Source: Candidatus Heimdallarchaeota archaeon LC_2
GTDB lineage: Archaea; Asgardarchaeota; Heimdallarchaeia; Heimdallarchaeales; Kariarchaeaceae
DNA length: 62,302 nt
Reading direction: 5' to 3'
Assembly (NCBI GenBank): GCA_001940725.1
Contig: MDVR01000143.1
Span: forward strand, 1-62,302
The translations under genes and the position numbers were made by a program. The notes below the pieces were generated by a model. It had not been told where the DNA came from. It did no database searches and saw only the letters and a program-made list of their open reading frames with translations. Position 1 is the first letter of the stretch. Each line of letters begins with the position of its first letter. Positions 9,388 through 18,387 of the stretch are shown here, one piece after another.

Positions 9388-11160
9388 ATAATAATTCGAA
9401 TCCGATTTATATTACTGTTATTTTTAATCGTTGTATTTCCGATGATTGGAATTACTTCAATTTCTGGTAATTCAGAATCAAAACTTACAGAATCGGGTAA
9501 ATCTGAATTCAATTTACAAATCTCCGCTGAACCAGCAGAAAATGTAAGTCAGCCATTTATTAGCGTAGGCCCCTCATCTGTCCAAGTTGGAGATAAATTC
9601 ACGATTTTCTTTGGAATGAAAGATGAGGTTGATCAAACACTCCCTCTTTTTATTCCAGAATATAATTACTCCATATTTATCACTACTGGGTCAATTCAAT
9701 TTGATGCAGAAGAACTTACTAAATTATCAAATTATACTTTAATACATGAAGGTTTAACTGAAGATTTTCTTGAGGAAATTGAAATTAACACCCTAAATGG
9801 GGGATCTTCATTTAAACCAGGTAATTATTCTACTTTGTTCTTTGTAAATTCAACAAATCGAGGATTGTTAAATGCAACTGCAAATTTTGAAATTATTGTT
9901 GAACCTGGAGCTAATATCAATGTGTTGTTTTCTGACCCATTAACTGGATCAACATTTGAAAACGTTAATCTTCAGGTAAATCAAACAAGGGAAATAAAGA
10001 TAATATTGATTAATAATGGTCTTAGTAATGCATTTAATATAAGCCTTGATTCATCCAATATCAATGAACCAGTTGGTTTATCCAATATTACGTTACCAGT
10101 GAATATTCCAGTAATACCATCTTTTGATCGTCAGGAATTTAATTTTAGTGTAACTCCAAATCAATATGGAATAGGTGAAATTCAATTTATCTTAAGGTAT
10201 ACTGATGGTCTAAGCAATCAAAAAACTAATGCGCCTTCCCTTGGATTAAGGACTTTACCTAATATAATCGGTAAATTTGAATTAGAAGATTCATCCAATA
10301 AAATTGAATATTTTGAGAATGAAGATTTTAATATTATTGTGAACATCAACTATTTAGACACATTTCCTCTAAGAGACTTAAGTATTAAATTTGGTTTAAC
10401 ATCTTCGAAGATTAACTTTCTCCCAACACAAGTCCCATTCATTCCAAATATTTCAAAATATAGTTTCAATGGTAATGCTATTCAACCAGGATTTTGGGAT
10501 GTTATTTTAACATTAACAATTTTTGATTCTGTGGGTGATGATCAAGTGGAATTAATCTTATCTGTACAAACTTTTGAGCTAATCGAGCTAAGTGGGCCAT
10601 TAGCTGCAGTTCAAAGGACATTTTCAGACATTTTACCAATTTTGGCTATTGGATTATATTTTGTTTTCATAGCTGGTTTAGCTATATTGTACTTCAGAGC
10701 TGATATTCGTAAGAGGTTTTTCGAAAGAGTGCTGGGTCTACAATTGATTGAAAATGTAAAATACAAAAGTACCTCAATTGTAATAGATGGAAGTAACATT
10801 GCTTGGGAGCAACAATCTTCCGAAAAGAAACCAATGATTGCAAATATTAAAAAAGCTCATCAAGCACTGAAGGAAAATGGATTCAAAGATATAGTCATTA
10901 TTGCAGATGCAGCTCTTCGATACCAAATAGATGATCAAGCAGCCCTAGATAAAATGGTTGTTGAAAAATTTATCAAATTAGTCCCAGCTAAGGTAAATGC
11001 TGATGGATTCATTCTACGATTTAGTGCTGAAAATGGATATTTAATTTTGAGTAATGATCTCTATAAAGAATATAGGGAAACATATTTATGGATTGATGAA
11101 CGAAGAATTCCTTATACAATCCTTAATCGTAAAATTTACTTACATCCAACTTTTGAATAA
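9388..11160 (+). CDS. Membrane-anchored protein with surface ectodomain and cytoplasmic NYN RNase domain
   Basis: Three parts are visible. First is a signal-peptide-like stretch (RIRFILLLFLIVVFPMIG). Second is an ectodomain of about 370 residues rich in beta strands, Asn and Ser, with CARDB/S-layer-like strands. Third, after a TM segment (ILPILAIGLYFVFIAGLAILYF), comes a C-terminal domain of about 130 residues with VIDGSNIAW, IIADAALRYQ and ENGYLILSNDLYKEY. That last domain matches the Zc3h12a-like NYN/PIN ribonuclease pattern. The signal peptide lies upstream of the first ATG (9442), and the frame from the stop at 9385 has no ATG, GTG or TTG before it, so initiation may use ATA or ATT at 9388-9396. 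Topology and function are inferred. Confidence 0.75.
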   Translation: MIIRIRFILLLFLIVVFPMIGITSISGNSESKLTESGKSEFNLQISAEPAENVSQPFISVGPSSVQVGDKFTIFFGMKDEVDQTLPLFIPEYNYSIFITTGSIQFDAEELTKLSNYTLIHEGLTEDFLEEIEINTLNGGSSFKPGNYSTLFFVNSTNRGLLNATANFEIIVEPGANINVLFSDPLTGSTFENVNLQVNQTREIKIILINNGLSNAFNISLDSSNINEPVGLSNITLPVNIPVIPSFDRQEFNFSVTPNQYGIGEIQFILRYTDGLSNQKTNAPSLGLRTLPNIIGKFELEDSSNKIEYFENEDFNIIVNINYLDTFPLRDLSIKFGLTSSKINFLPTQVPFIPNISKYSFNGNAIQPGFWDVILTLTIFDSVGDDQVELILSVQTFELIELSGPLAAVQRTFSDILPILAIGLYFVFIAGLAILYFRADIRKRFFERVLGLQLIENVKYKSTSIVIDGSNIAWEQQSSEKKPMIANIKKAHQALKENGFKDIVIIADAALRYQIDDQAALDKMVVEKFIKLVPAKVNADGFILRFSAENGYLILSNDLYKEYRETYLWIDERRIPYTILNRKIYLHPTFE

Positions 11161-11178
11161 CTTATATTGTTTAAAATA

Positions 11179-12384
11179 TCACATGGATTTTAGCCTATCA
11201 GAAATAATACTCTTCAATTTTTCTACATCGAGAGAAATAATTTTTCCCATTACAGATTTACCTTTTCCACCACCTTTAACTCCAGATTCTCGCAAAACCT
11301 TCATAATCTTTTTAGTCAATTCTTCATTTCCTGAAGATAAAATAAACAAATCATTATCATCAAAAGCAAATACAACTTCATTTTTATTTAAATCATCTGT
11401 TAAACCTAATATTGTAGACTTGTTCAACTTAGACGCCTGAATTGATTTCAATTTGAATTTATTCAATTTTTGAAATTTTGTTGAAGAATATTTCAATTCC
11501 AAGACCTCATTTTCTAACTTTAGTACTTTCTTCTCGAAATAATTTTTTTTCCTGATAATTTCATCTACTGAACTTGGAATTTTATCAAAAGGAACACTGG
11601 TCATTCTTGAAAGTTTAATTAAACCAATTGCATTATCAACATAGGCACTTTTAGCTTTTGGTCCACTATAAAATCTGATTTTCTTACTTTCTATTTTATT
11701 TATAAAAATAGTATCAATTTCTCTTGTGCTTTGAACATGAGTACCACCACATGGGTTAAGATCATAGTCCCCTATAGCTACTAATTGATATACTTCTAGA
11801 TCCTCCATCTTACCTCTGTATTTATGATTTAAATTATTTAGATCAGAATAATATCTAGATTCAATAATGAGATTTTCAAGTATTAATTTATTAACCATTT
11901 TGTTTGCTTTATCTATCTGATCTAATGTGGGGGGTTTGTTAAGTTCAATCTGACTCTCAATTTGACCTATTTCTGCACGAGTTGTATCAAAATCCAATTC
12001 TTCCCAAAATACCGCAGAAATTAGATGTTGTGCACTATGGTTACGAGATAAAGAAATTCTTCTTTCCTCATCAATCCGAGCTTCAATTTTATCACCTTGA
12101 TTCAGCTGGTTATCTGGGATTAATATCCACACTTCATTTTCCTTTTTTTGGACATCTAAAACATTGTATTTTATTTTTCTATCTTCTAAAGGCGTTATTA
12201 TTCCTCGATCTGGGAGCTGTCCACCACTTTCGGGATAAAAGTAATTCTCGTTTAATTGTACCCAATCAGAATCTACCTCTTTAATACTCGTATTAAAATT
12301 GAATTTAAATGGCTCCTTCCAGTAATTTTTTAATTTAGGGAGTATTTCTTCTGGAATATCATATTCTTCGTGATGGTGTCCCAC
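11179..12384 (-). CDS. alaX: Alanyl-tRNA editing protein AlaX, long form
   Basis: A free-standing trans-editing enzyme that hydrolyses mischarged Ser- or Gly-tRNA-Ala. The N-terminal barrel has YFYPESGGQLPDRG. The zinc site of the editing domain is complete: RNHSAQHLI (HxxxH) and NPCGGTHV (CxxxH). A coiled-coil linker at about residues 275-300 leads to a DHHA1-like C-terminal part (LLDVEK, GGGKGKSVMGK), which makes this the long AlaX-L form at 401 residues. It is convergent with the NYN gene, with only 18 bp between the stop codons. Confidence 0.92.
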   Translation of the reverse strand: MGHHHEEYDIPEEILPKLKNYWKEPFKFNFNTSIKEVDSDWVQLNENYFYPESGGQLPDRGIITPLEDRKIKYNVLDVQKKENEVWILIPDNQLNQGDKIEARIDEERRISLSRNHSAQHLISAVFWEELDFDTTRAEIGQIESQIELNKPPTLDQIDKANKMVNKLILENLIIESRYYSDLNNLNHKYRGKMEDLEVYQLVAIGDYDLNPCGGTHVQSTREIDTIFINKIESKKIRFYSGPKAKSAYVDNAIGLIKLSRMTSVPFDKIPSSVDEIIRKKNYFEKKVLKLENEVLELKYSSTKFQKLNKFKLKSIQASKLNKSTILGLTDDLNKNEVVFAFDDNDLFILSSGNEELTKKIMKVLRESGVKGGGKGKSVMGKIISLDVEKLKSIISDRLKSM

Positions 12385-12535
12385 AAGAAATAAATTATTT
12401 GATTACTATAAATAAAAATTGTAACAGATTCGGACTGAGTTGGATATTAACCCAATGTGCAAACTAGCTTGTCTGAATATAGTGAATGGACATTGTTATA
12501 GATGAACCGAAATTCAAAGCAGCAAGCTATTTTAA

Positions 12536-12988
12536 TTAATTTGTAACTTTGAGCATATCAATTGTAACGGTGGACACACCAGGAATGGCCTTAAATTCTT
12601 CATAGATTTTATCCGTTGTGACAGTTTTTAATTCCGTACTATCTAGATACCCTTCATATACACATGTATCTGCTGTGAAACAAAGACCTGTTGAATAGAG
12701 TGTCTTGATTCCCAATCTGATAAAGATTGATCCCATTTGTCTTAGAAAATCCGGACTGAGCTTCCCAATATTGATATTAATCTTTGCTACAGAATCAGAA
12801 TTTGTGGGAATAATTCTTATAATTTTAGTATTAGGTGCTAGAATAATAATCGCATGAGTTTTCCCTTCAGGTTGCAGTGCTTCTATGAAAGCGGGAGGCA
12901 ATCTGATGGGTTCATTTTCATCAATAGAACACATTTGTGCTAATGTTACTTCTGCGATATCTCTTTTTCCTTGTTGTTCTTCAGCCAT
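12536..12988 (-). CDS. ACT-like small regulatory protein (tentative)
   Basis: The product from the ATG at 12988 has about 150 residues. It starts MAEEQQGKRDIAEVTLAQM and ends in a beta-alpha-beta region (FIRLGIKTLYSTGLCF ... VYEGYLDS ... IPGVSTVTIDML) that suggests an ACT-like ferredoxin fold. The shorter start is preferred because GTGGAG lies about eight bases before it; the longer reading from 13042 adds 18 residues of poor quality. No neighbour suggests a pathway. The fold is an inference and the function unknown. Confidence 0.65.
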   Translation of the reverse strand: MAEEQQGKRDIAEVTLAQMCSIDENEPIRLPPAFIEALQPEGKTHAIIILAPNTKIIRIIPTNSDSVAKININIGKLSPDFLRQMGSIFIRLGIKTLYSTGLCFTADTCVYEGYLDSTELKTVTTDKIYEEFKAIPGVSTVTIDMLKVTN

Positions 12989-13292
12989 TTTTACAAACTC
13001 CACTTCGATTATTAATTTAAAAAGGGAATCGACAAATCCCACACTTTTCGATAGTTAGATCGATTGGTTTGAGACATTTTTCCCTTCTTCAATTAATGAA
13101 ACAATGTCGGTTGTACATATTTAACTTGTATTTGTTAATAAAGTTGACGTAGCTTCAATGGAAGATTACATTCTAGTGACCTCTTCTAGGAACTTTGTTT
13201 TGCAATTTTACTATTAAAATTATTAAAGGAAAATCTCCCTAAGTCTATATTTTATATTATAATTATAATCTGAATATGTCCTCTGCAAGATT

Positions 13293-14117
13293 TCAGTATT
13301 CTGTGTGGAAAGATCTCATTGATATCGATCCATATTGAAAACTTTCATGAAAATGATTAATGGATTCATTATTCTGTAAAGTTCCTAGAATAAAATATAG
13401 GGGATCAAAGTGTTCTGTAGTAGGAACTGCATAAGAGAAATTCGGCATTAACTCACGAGATTTCAAGAGATTATCAATTTTTAAATCATCTAATTGCTCT
13501 TTGACCCAAATATCAGATTCAAATGACCAAGATTCTACTGACTGATTTGCCCCTGTATTACCAAAAGACGATATTTTACCCATAATATGAGATAAATTAT
13601 GAACTATATTCCCACTCCCAATAAACATAACACCATCTCCCCTTAATGGGGCAAGTATTTGGCCAATTTTGTACAAGTATTCTTGAGTTCTTGGGACAGG
13701 TATTGACATCTGAATAATTGGAATTTGAGACTCAGGATAAATTTCTCTTAAAGGAATCCAAGCTCCATGATCAATTCCTTTGTCTCTGTTAATGACTGAA
13801 TCAATTCTATGTGTTGACAAAATTTGCGAAATCATATTGGCCAACTCTGGATCACCTTTGAAATCATACTTTAACTGATACATTTCATCGGGAAAACCAT
13901 AATAATCATAAATTATCCCAGGTTTGGTTGAACCAGTAATTTGAATTGGTAAATAGTCTTGCCAATGAGCTGACACCACAACCACTGATGTTGGATTTGG
14001 AAATTTCTTTCCATATTTTCTGAGATCCATCTTGTATTGCCCAAAATCAGGATCAATAGCAACCGTCGGTGCACCATGCCCGACATATAATGATGGCATT
14101 CGTTCTGTCAATAACAT
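13293..14117 (-). CDS. Class III extradiol ring-cleavage dioxygenase, DODA type
   Basis: The protein of 274 residues matches the LigB/4,5-DOPA dioxygenase (YgiD-like) family, which opens catechol rings with a non-haem metal. Metal and substrate positions are visible: MPSLYVGHGAP, VVVVSAHWQ, KGIDHGAWIPL and GSGNIVHNLSH. The substrate in an archaeon is unclear. The start could be ATG at 14117 or 14099; the second sits directly before the conserved first strand. It stands alone and has a normal length. Confidence 0.9.
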   Translation of the reverse strand: MLLTERMPSLYVGHGAPTVAIDPDFGQYKMDLRKYGKKFPNPTSVVVVSAHWQDYLPIQITGSTKPGIIYDYYGFPDEMYQLKYDFKGDPELANMISQILSTHRIDSVINRDKGIDHGAWIPLREIYPESQIPIIQMSIPVPRTQEYLYKIGQILAPLRGDGVMFIGSGNIVHNLSHIMGKISSFGNTGANQSVESWSFESDIWVKEQLDDLKIDNLLKSRELMPNFSYAVPTTEHFDPLYFILGTLQNNESINHFHESFQYGSISMRSFHTEY

Positions 14118-14257
14118 AATGTCGATTTCATAATTTATAATCCTATAGAAAAAGGATAAATTCTATTAAATTTAGTTAGAAATTTTCAAAAAAAATTCAA
14201 AGCTTATTAAGTATTTAATATAGATAATCAATATCTCAAGTGTTTAGTCGGTGAATT

Positions 14258-14452
14258 ATGTCAAAAAAAGAGAAAAAACCAGATCAATTTTTTGCAAAGT
14301 CATCTGGTAGAACAAATGAAGAACAATGGTTCCCTCATCAACCAGCAAATTCACCATCTAGGTTAATGATTGTTATCGCATTATTGGATGAAATTTTTAT
14401 TTTTGCCATTTTATTTTTGACTGCTTTTGTAATTTACAATCGATTTAGATAA
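14258..14452 (+). CDS. Small tail-anchored membrane protein
   Basis: A 64-residue protein with a charged N-terminal half (MSKKEKKPDQFFAKSSGRTNEEQW) and one C-terminal hydrophobic segment (LMIVIALLDEIFIFAILFLTAFVIY) that ends in a short basic tail. That is the layout of a tail-anchored protein facing the cytoplasm. GGTG at 14250-14253 is a suitable ribosome binding site ahead of ATG. I do not recognise a family. The neighbour downstream is another small gene 66 bp away. Confidence 0.62.
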   Translation: MSKKEKKPDQFFAKSSGRTNEEQWFPHQPANSPSRLMIVIALLDEIFIFAILFLTAFVIYNRFR

Positions 14453-14517
14453 TATTTCTGAATATTATTTTCCTTTGATACAATAATTAATTTATAAAGT
14501 TATTAAATTATGACATC

Positions 14518-14742
14518 ATGGACTTAGACACAAAATATAAAAATCTAGAAAGAGAACATTTCTGTAAAAATTGTCAATCAGATGTATCAGCACCCATGCA
14601 TTGTGGTAATGCAATGCATCTAGAACCCTATGAAAATAATATTGAATGGGTTTGTTGGATGGGGAGAAAATGTGGACATAAGGAATACTCTGCTTGTTGT
14701 GAAAACTCAAGCCTTCCAGTATTGGAACCTCTAGGTTATTAA
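14518..14742 (+). CDS. Small Cys-rich (zinc-ribbon-like) protein
   Basis: The 74-residue product holds ten Cys or His residues in clusters: FCKNCQ, MHCGNAMH, WVCWMGRKCGHK and SACCEN. The CxxC pair near the N-terminus and the later CxxxxxC group could bind one zinc ion. No enzyme motif is visible. It starts at ATG 14518 directly after a TATA-rich stretch. An overlapping minus-strand ORF of similar size is a shadow. Confidence 0.65.
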   Translation: MDLDTKYKNLEREHFCKNCQSDVSAPMHCGNAMHLEPYENNIEWVCWMGRKCGHKEYSACCENSSLPVLEPLGY

Positions 14743-14779
14743 ATAAACTATTCTTTTATGAAAAAAACATATATTTTTA

Positions 14780-15652
14780 TTGACTTCATATCTAATACAT
14801 CAATTAAAATACGCGTTATTTATTCCTCTTTTTTCGGAATTTGCGGATCCCCAGTTACTCCTAGAGATTGCAACAAAGGCTGAGAATGCGGGATGGGACG
14901 GGATCTTTTTACCTGATCACCTGATGCATGATAATAAATATGGTTCTTGGCTAGATATAATTGTTTCCCTCTCTTCGATTGCTGTCAATACTTCAAGAAT
15001 CAAAATCGGAACTTGGGTCTTACCGCTACCAAGGAGACAACCATGGCAACTTGCAAAACAACTAGCAACCATTGATCAACTCTCAAATGGAAGGCTAATT
15101 TTGGGTGCAGGATTAGGAAGTCCAGCTAGTGATTATACTTCAATTGGGATGGATTATGATACAAAAATTTTGGCAGAGAAGTTAGATGAGGGACTTACAA
15201 TTCTAGATTTATGTTGGAAAGGTATGCCATTTTCATATGACGGAAAACATTATAAATTGGAACATGTGGAATTGCATCCAAAACCATATCAAAAACCTAG
15301 AATACCCATTCTAATCGCGGGGAGGTGGCCCGCCAAGAAACCCATTCTCCGAGGTTCAAAATGGGATGGGATAATGCCAATAACAAATCGATTCCCTGAA
15401 CAGTTTAAAGAGAATGAATTAAGGGACCTTGTAACTTATTATTTATCATTAAGGGAAAATAATAACAATGGTGATATTGTAATTGGATGGAATCAACCAG
15501 GTACAACTAACAAAGCCGAATTTCATGATTTGTGCAAAGATATTGGAGTTACATGGTTAATGCATAATCTTCATCCAATGATGGGTCCAATTGACAAGCA
15601 ATTGGAAATAATGTCGATGGGCCAAAAGCATACCTTGAGAGCTTGTGATTAA
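14780..15652 (+). CDS. LLM-class (luciferase-like) flavin-dependent oxidoreductase
   Basis: A TIM-barrel oxidoreductase that uses FMN or F420. Family features are clear: ALFIPLFSEFADPQLLLEIATKAENAGWDGIFLPDH at the start, RIKIGTWVLPLPRRQPWQLAKQLATIDQLSNGRLILGAGLG in the middle, and KPRIPILIAGRWP later. The only usual start codon is TTG at 14780, which adds eight residues before the family start LKYALFIPLF; the true start is unsure. At 290 residues it is near full length. It is the last chromosomal gene before the integration module. Confidence 0.88.
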   Translation: MTSYLIHQLKYALFIPLFSEFADPQLLLEIATKAENAGWDGIFLPDHLMHDNKYGSWLDIIVSLSSIAVNTSRIKIGTWVLPLPRRQPWQLAKQLATIDQLSNGRLILGAGLGSPASDYTSIGMDYDTKILAEKLDEGLTILDLCWKGMPFSYDGKHYKLEHVELHPKPYQKPRIPILIAGRWPAKKPILRGSKWDGIMPITNRFPEQFKENELRDLVTYYLSLRENNNNGDIVIGWNQPGTTNKAEFHDLCKDIGVTWLMHNLHPMMGPIDKQLEIMSMGQKHTLRACD

Positions 15653-15727
15653 TAAAAAAATTTGGATATCTAATTTGCATATAACGCAAGTTATGATCGT
15701 ATTATTACATACAATTTACATACACTT

Positions 15728-15735
15728 TTTATATG
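15728..15735 (+). promoter_or_regulatory. TATA-like box of the integrase operon
   Basis: TTTATATG lies about 21 bases before the ATG at 15756. That spacing leaves little or no untranslated leader if transcription starts about 26 nt after the box centre, as is usual in archaea. Confidence 0.5.
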
Positions 15736-15755
15736 GTTATGCGTAATATATTAGT

Positions 15756-16130
15756 ATGGCAAATAAGAAGTCCAATTACACAATCCGCCTCGAAGAAGAT
15801 GAAAAAAAGGAATGGGTTGAATATGCCAATGCAAAATTCAATAATAATCTTGCAAGAATGATAAGAGTTGCAGTTCATCAATTGATGAATGGATCACCCG
15901 AAACCAATATCAATCTCGATCAACAGGTAATCAATAATTCTATCGAACACGCTATCAGTTCTACCAGTCTCAAAGCCTCAATCAATCGGGTTGAAGATCA
16001 ACTTGATACAATCAATCAAAAATTATCAAGTGTAGATCCTAAAGTATTAGAAATACTTGAGTTAATGACTGAGGGTTACACAGAACAAAAAAACAAGAAA
16101 GAAAAAAGGAGAATGAAACATGACTTCTAA
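15756..16130 (+). CDS. Ribbon-helix-helix-like protein with coiled coil, integrase partner
   Basis: The first 50 residues (SNYTIRLEEDEKKEWVEYAN ... LARMIRVAVHQLMNG) fit a ribbon-helix-helix DNA-binding fold: one basic strand followed by two helices. Residues 60-105 form a likely coiled coil (INRVEDQLDTINQKLSSVDPKV), and the tail is very basic. The gene overlaps the recombinase gene by 11 bp, so the two are translationally linked. It probably acts as an accessory factor or repressor of integration and excision; this is inferred from position. Confidence 0.72.
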   Translation: MANKKSNYTIRLEEDEKKEWVEYANAKFNNNLARMIRVAVHQLMNGSPETNINLDQQVINNSIEHAISSTSLKASINRVEDQLDTINQKLSSVDPKVLEILELMTEGYTEQKNKKEKRRMKHDF

Positions 16131-16971
16131 ATTAATACATGATTTTATTAGAGCAAAAAGTTCTCTTTCCCCAAATTCGTTAAACTCTTATTCCAATACT
16201 CTCATTCGATTTGAAAAATTTTGTGAAGAAAGACAAATTGACATTACACAAGTTGAAGAACATGATATCGCAGATTTCATCAAACCTTACAAATTCAAAA
16301 AGACACAAGATTCTTATAGAAAATTTCTCTCAAGTTTCTATAATTGGGGAGTAAAAAAACAATATGTGAGATATAACCCTGCTATCGGGATAAAAACAAG
16401 GGGTACTAAAAAACAACACAAATTAATGAGCTATCAAGATTTCAGAGCCTTTCTTCGAAATTGTGGCGGGTTGAGAGAAACCACAATATTCAATTTCATG
16501 TGGTATACGGGTGTGAGAACACTTGAGTTAATTGCTATTAGGCTCAAAGATATTGATTTGATTAATGATGTCATTTTTGTACCATTTTCAAAAGGGGATT
16601 CATCAACAGGAATCAGAGAAATTCCCATTCATGCTGATCTGAAATACATTTTAACTAAATACATCAAAAAGTCCAAGGAAAAAAGAAAAGAAAATGAAAC
16701 CACCAGCAAATTATTATTTCTGAACAAAAATGGCAATCCAATCAAAGAAAGAACTTTACAAGGATTAGTTACCAAACTCCAAGATAATAAGAAATACACC
16801 GCACACGACTTCAGACGGGCATTCATCACTAACGTTTACAATGAAACCAAAGATATTGTTCTTGCTCAAGAATTAGCTGGTCATTCTAGCATTGAAACCA
16901 CAAGAAAATATATTATCACCAATGGAACTGATCGAAATAGAAAATTCAAAACACTAAAATTACAAGGATAA
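16120..16971 (+). CDS. Tyrosine recombinase (XerC/D-like integrase)
   Basis: It cuts and rejoins DNA at attachment sites through a 3'-phosphotyrosine. The N-terminal core-binding domain (SLSPNSLNSYSNTLIRFEKFCEE) is followed by a complete catalytic set: Arg133 in TGVRTLE, His229 and Arg232 in HDFRRAF, His255 in LAGHSSIETT and the nucleophile Tyr264 in RKYI. The length is 283 residues. Its position at the junction between housekeeping genes and the accessory region suggests that it integrated all or part of what follows. No tRNA gene is visible next to it, so the attachment site is unknown. Confidence 0.92.
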   Translation: MTSKLIHDFIRAKSSLSPNSLNSYSNTLIRFEKFCEERQIDITQVEEHDIADFIKPYKFKKTQDSYRKFLSSFYNWGVKKQYVRYNPAIGIKTRGTKKQHKLMSYQDFRAFLRNCGGLRETTIFNFMWYTGVRTLELIAIRLKDIDLINDVIFVPFSKGDSSTGIREIPIHADLKYILTKYIKKSKEKRKENETTSKLLFLNKNGNPIKERTLQGLVTKLQDNKKYTAHDFRRAFITNVYNETKDIVLAQELAGHSSIETTRKYIITNGTDRNRKFKTLKLQG

Positions 16972-17124
16972 TCGATCTATCGAGAATACGAGATCACAAC
17001 GGATGTGAAACTCGTTCAAGAGCAATTGGGACATTCTTTTTGTGCTACAACTGACAAATATTTTCAACGAAGTCTAAAACAGAGAAAGAAATTGATCGAG
17101 AACAGAGGAAATTTGTATAGTTAA
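16972..17124 (+). pseudogene. C-terminal remnant of a second tyrosine recombinase
   Basis: Directly after the integrase stop codon, the same frame stays open for 50 codons and encodes KLVQEQLGHSFCATTDKYFQ followed by a basic tail that ends at TAA 17122-17124. The GHSFCATTDKYF block is the His...Tyr box of tyrosine recombinases. It differs in sequence from the box in the intact gene, so it is a relic of another recombinase and not a duplication of this one. It has no start codon of its own near the motif. Confidence 0.7.
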
Positions 17125-17244
17125 GGTTTTGTTGAGATTGATTTCATAAGATATCTGAAATCGATTGATAATATCAATTTTTGCCTTAATTATGAGGGTT
17201 TTGAGATCATAGTGTTTTCAAAATATTAATAATAGACTATTATT

Positions 17245-17889
17245 TCATTGTTTCTTTGTTATTTTCAAGATAAGTGCTACAAAGATCAATGAACTTAATG
17301 AAAACAAATAATTGAATGACAGTCCATCTTGAGAGTCATCTTTATTGGATTGTGATAATTTATACTCTAACATTAAATCGACTAACACTTGATAAGGTGT
17401 TTCCCAGCTTATAGTCTTATTTTCATTACTTAATGGGATCTTTACAGAATTATAATTCCATTTAGTTGTCTTCTCATCGCCTTCATTATCTGTTGTGTGT
17501 TCATCCATCCAAAAACGTAAATTGAAATTAGCCCTTCTTCCATCAACTTGAATATATTTTATTGATTTGAGTTTGGTAACTAAAGTATTATTTTGGAAAG
17601 GTACAATGTCAGTAAGTTCCACACTACTATTAAGTTCTAAATTTTCTTCTAACCTTTCAGGGTCAAGTATTGTCATATCTAGTAGTTCATAATAAAATTC
17701 AAATTCTAAAAATCCATTATCATCAGTAATATTTTCATCAGGATTACCATCAATCCTGAATTTAACAATAGTAATTTCAAGATCATATATACTGTTTTCA
17801 ATGTTTTGGGAGTTTGATGGATGAATACTTCCCAGCGAGAAAATTAAAATTAATGATATCATAACGATTTTGATTTTAGAATGAGTCAT
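17245..17889 (-). CDS. Secreted, C-terminally anchored surface protein
   Basis: The 214-residue product has a signal peptide (KIKIVMISLILIFSLGSIHPSNSQ), a beta-rich extracellular body of about 150 residues with several Asn-x-Ser/Thr sites, and a C-terminal hydrophobic anchor (LFSLSSLIFVALILKITKKQ) with a basic cap. This is the usual design of an archaeal cell-surface protein. No family is recognised. It ends about 120 bp from the recombinase remnant and points towards it. Confidence 0.7.
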   Translation of the reverse strand: MTHSKIKIVMISLILIFSLGSIHPSNSQNIENSIYDLEITIVKFRIDGNPDENITDDNGFLEFEFYYELLDMTILDPERLEENLELNSSVELTDIVPFQNNTLVTKLKSIKYIQVDGRRANFNLRFWMDEHTTDNEGDEKTTKWNYNSVKIPLSNENKTISWETPYQVLVDLMLEYKLSQSNKDDSQDGLSFNYLFSLSSLIFVALILKITKKQ

Positions 17890-18387
17890 GTTCTATTATA
17901 GTATTGATTTTATTTAATTTTAAAGACAGAGAGAGGTAACTGAAAGTAAAATATCCAATATTCCAATATTAAATTGTAAGTGAATAAATCGTAAATATAC
18001 AATATGTAACCTGAGGTTAGGGTGATATCAGTCAAAGCAATCGAATTCTCAGTTTAATTTCTTTCTTATGTATATCTCAATAAGTCCCTTCAGGAATCGA
18101 GAATTACGACATGTTTATTTATTTTTGTGAATTAATACTCAAGTAGTTTTATTATGTTTTTTCAATGAATTGATGATTTCTTAGAAAATTTTTCAGTCAG
18201 TCATTACCATTGTTTTGTCTAAAAATGCAATATAATTAAGTCTCAACTAATGTGCAATTTTTCGATTGCGTATAGTGACTGTTATGTGATAGATTCATAA
18301 TCAATTCAAATTAATTTATAATACTCAGTTATGCGTATTATGAATTAGATTTAGATCTATATGTTAGTTAATCGCTCATTGCATTCG
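17890..18387. other. Non-coding interval
   Basis: Roughly 500 bp of AT-rich DNA between two minus-strand genes. I see no reading frame with coding character, no RNA gene and no clear repeat. It should hold the promoter of the surface-protein gene at its left end. Confidence 0.5.

Noticed and set aside
15653..15755. Possible tRNA-type attachment site next to the integrase
   Set aside because: I looked for tRNA hallmarks (T-loop GTTCRA, paired acceptor ends) and found none.
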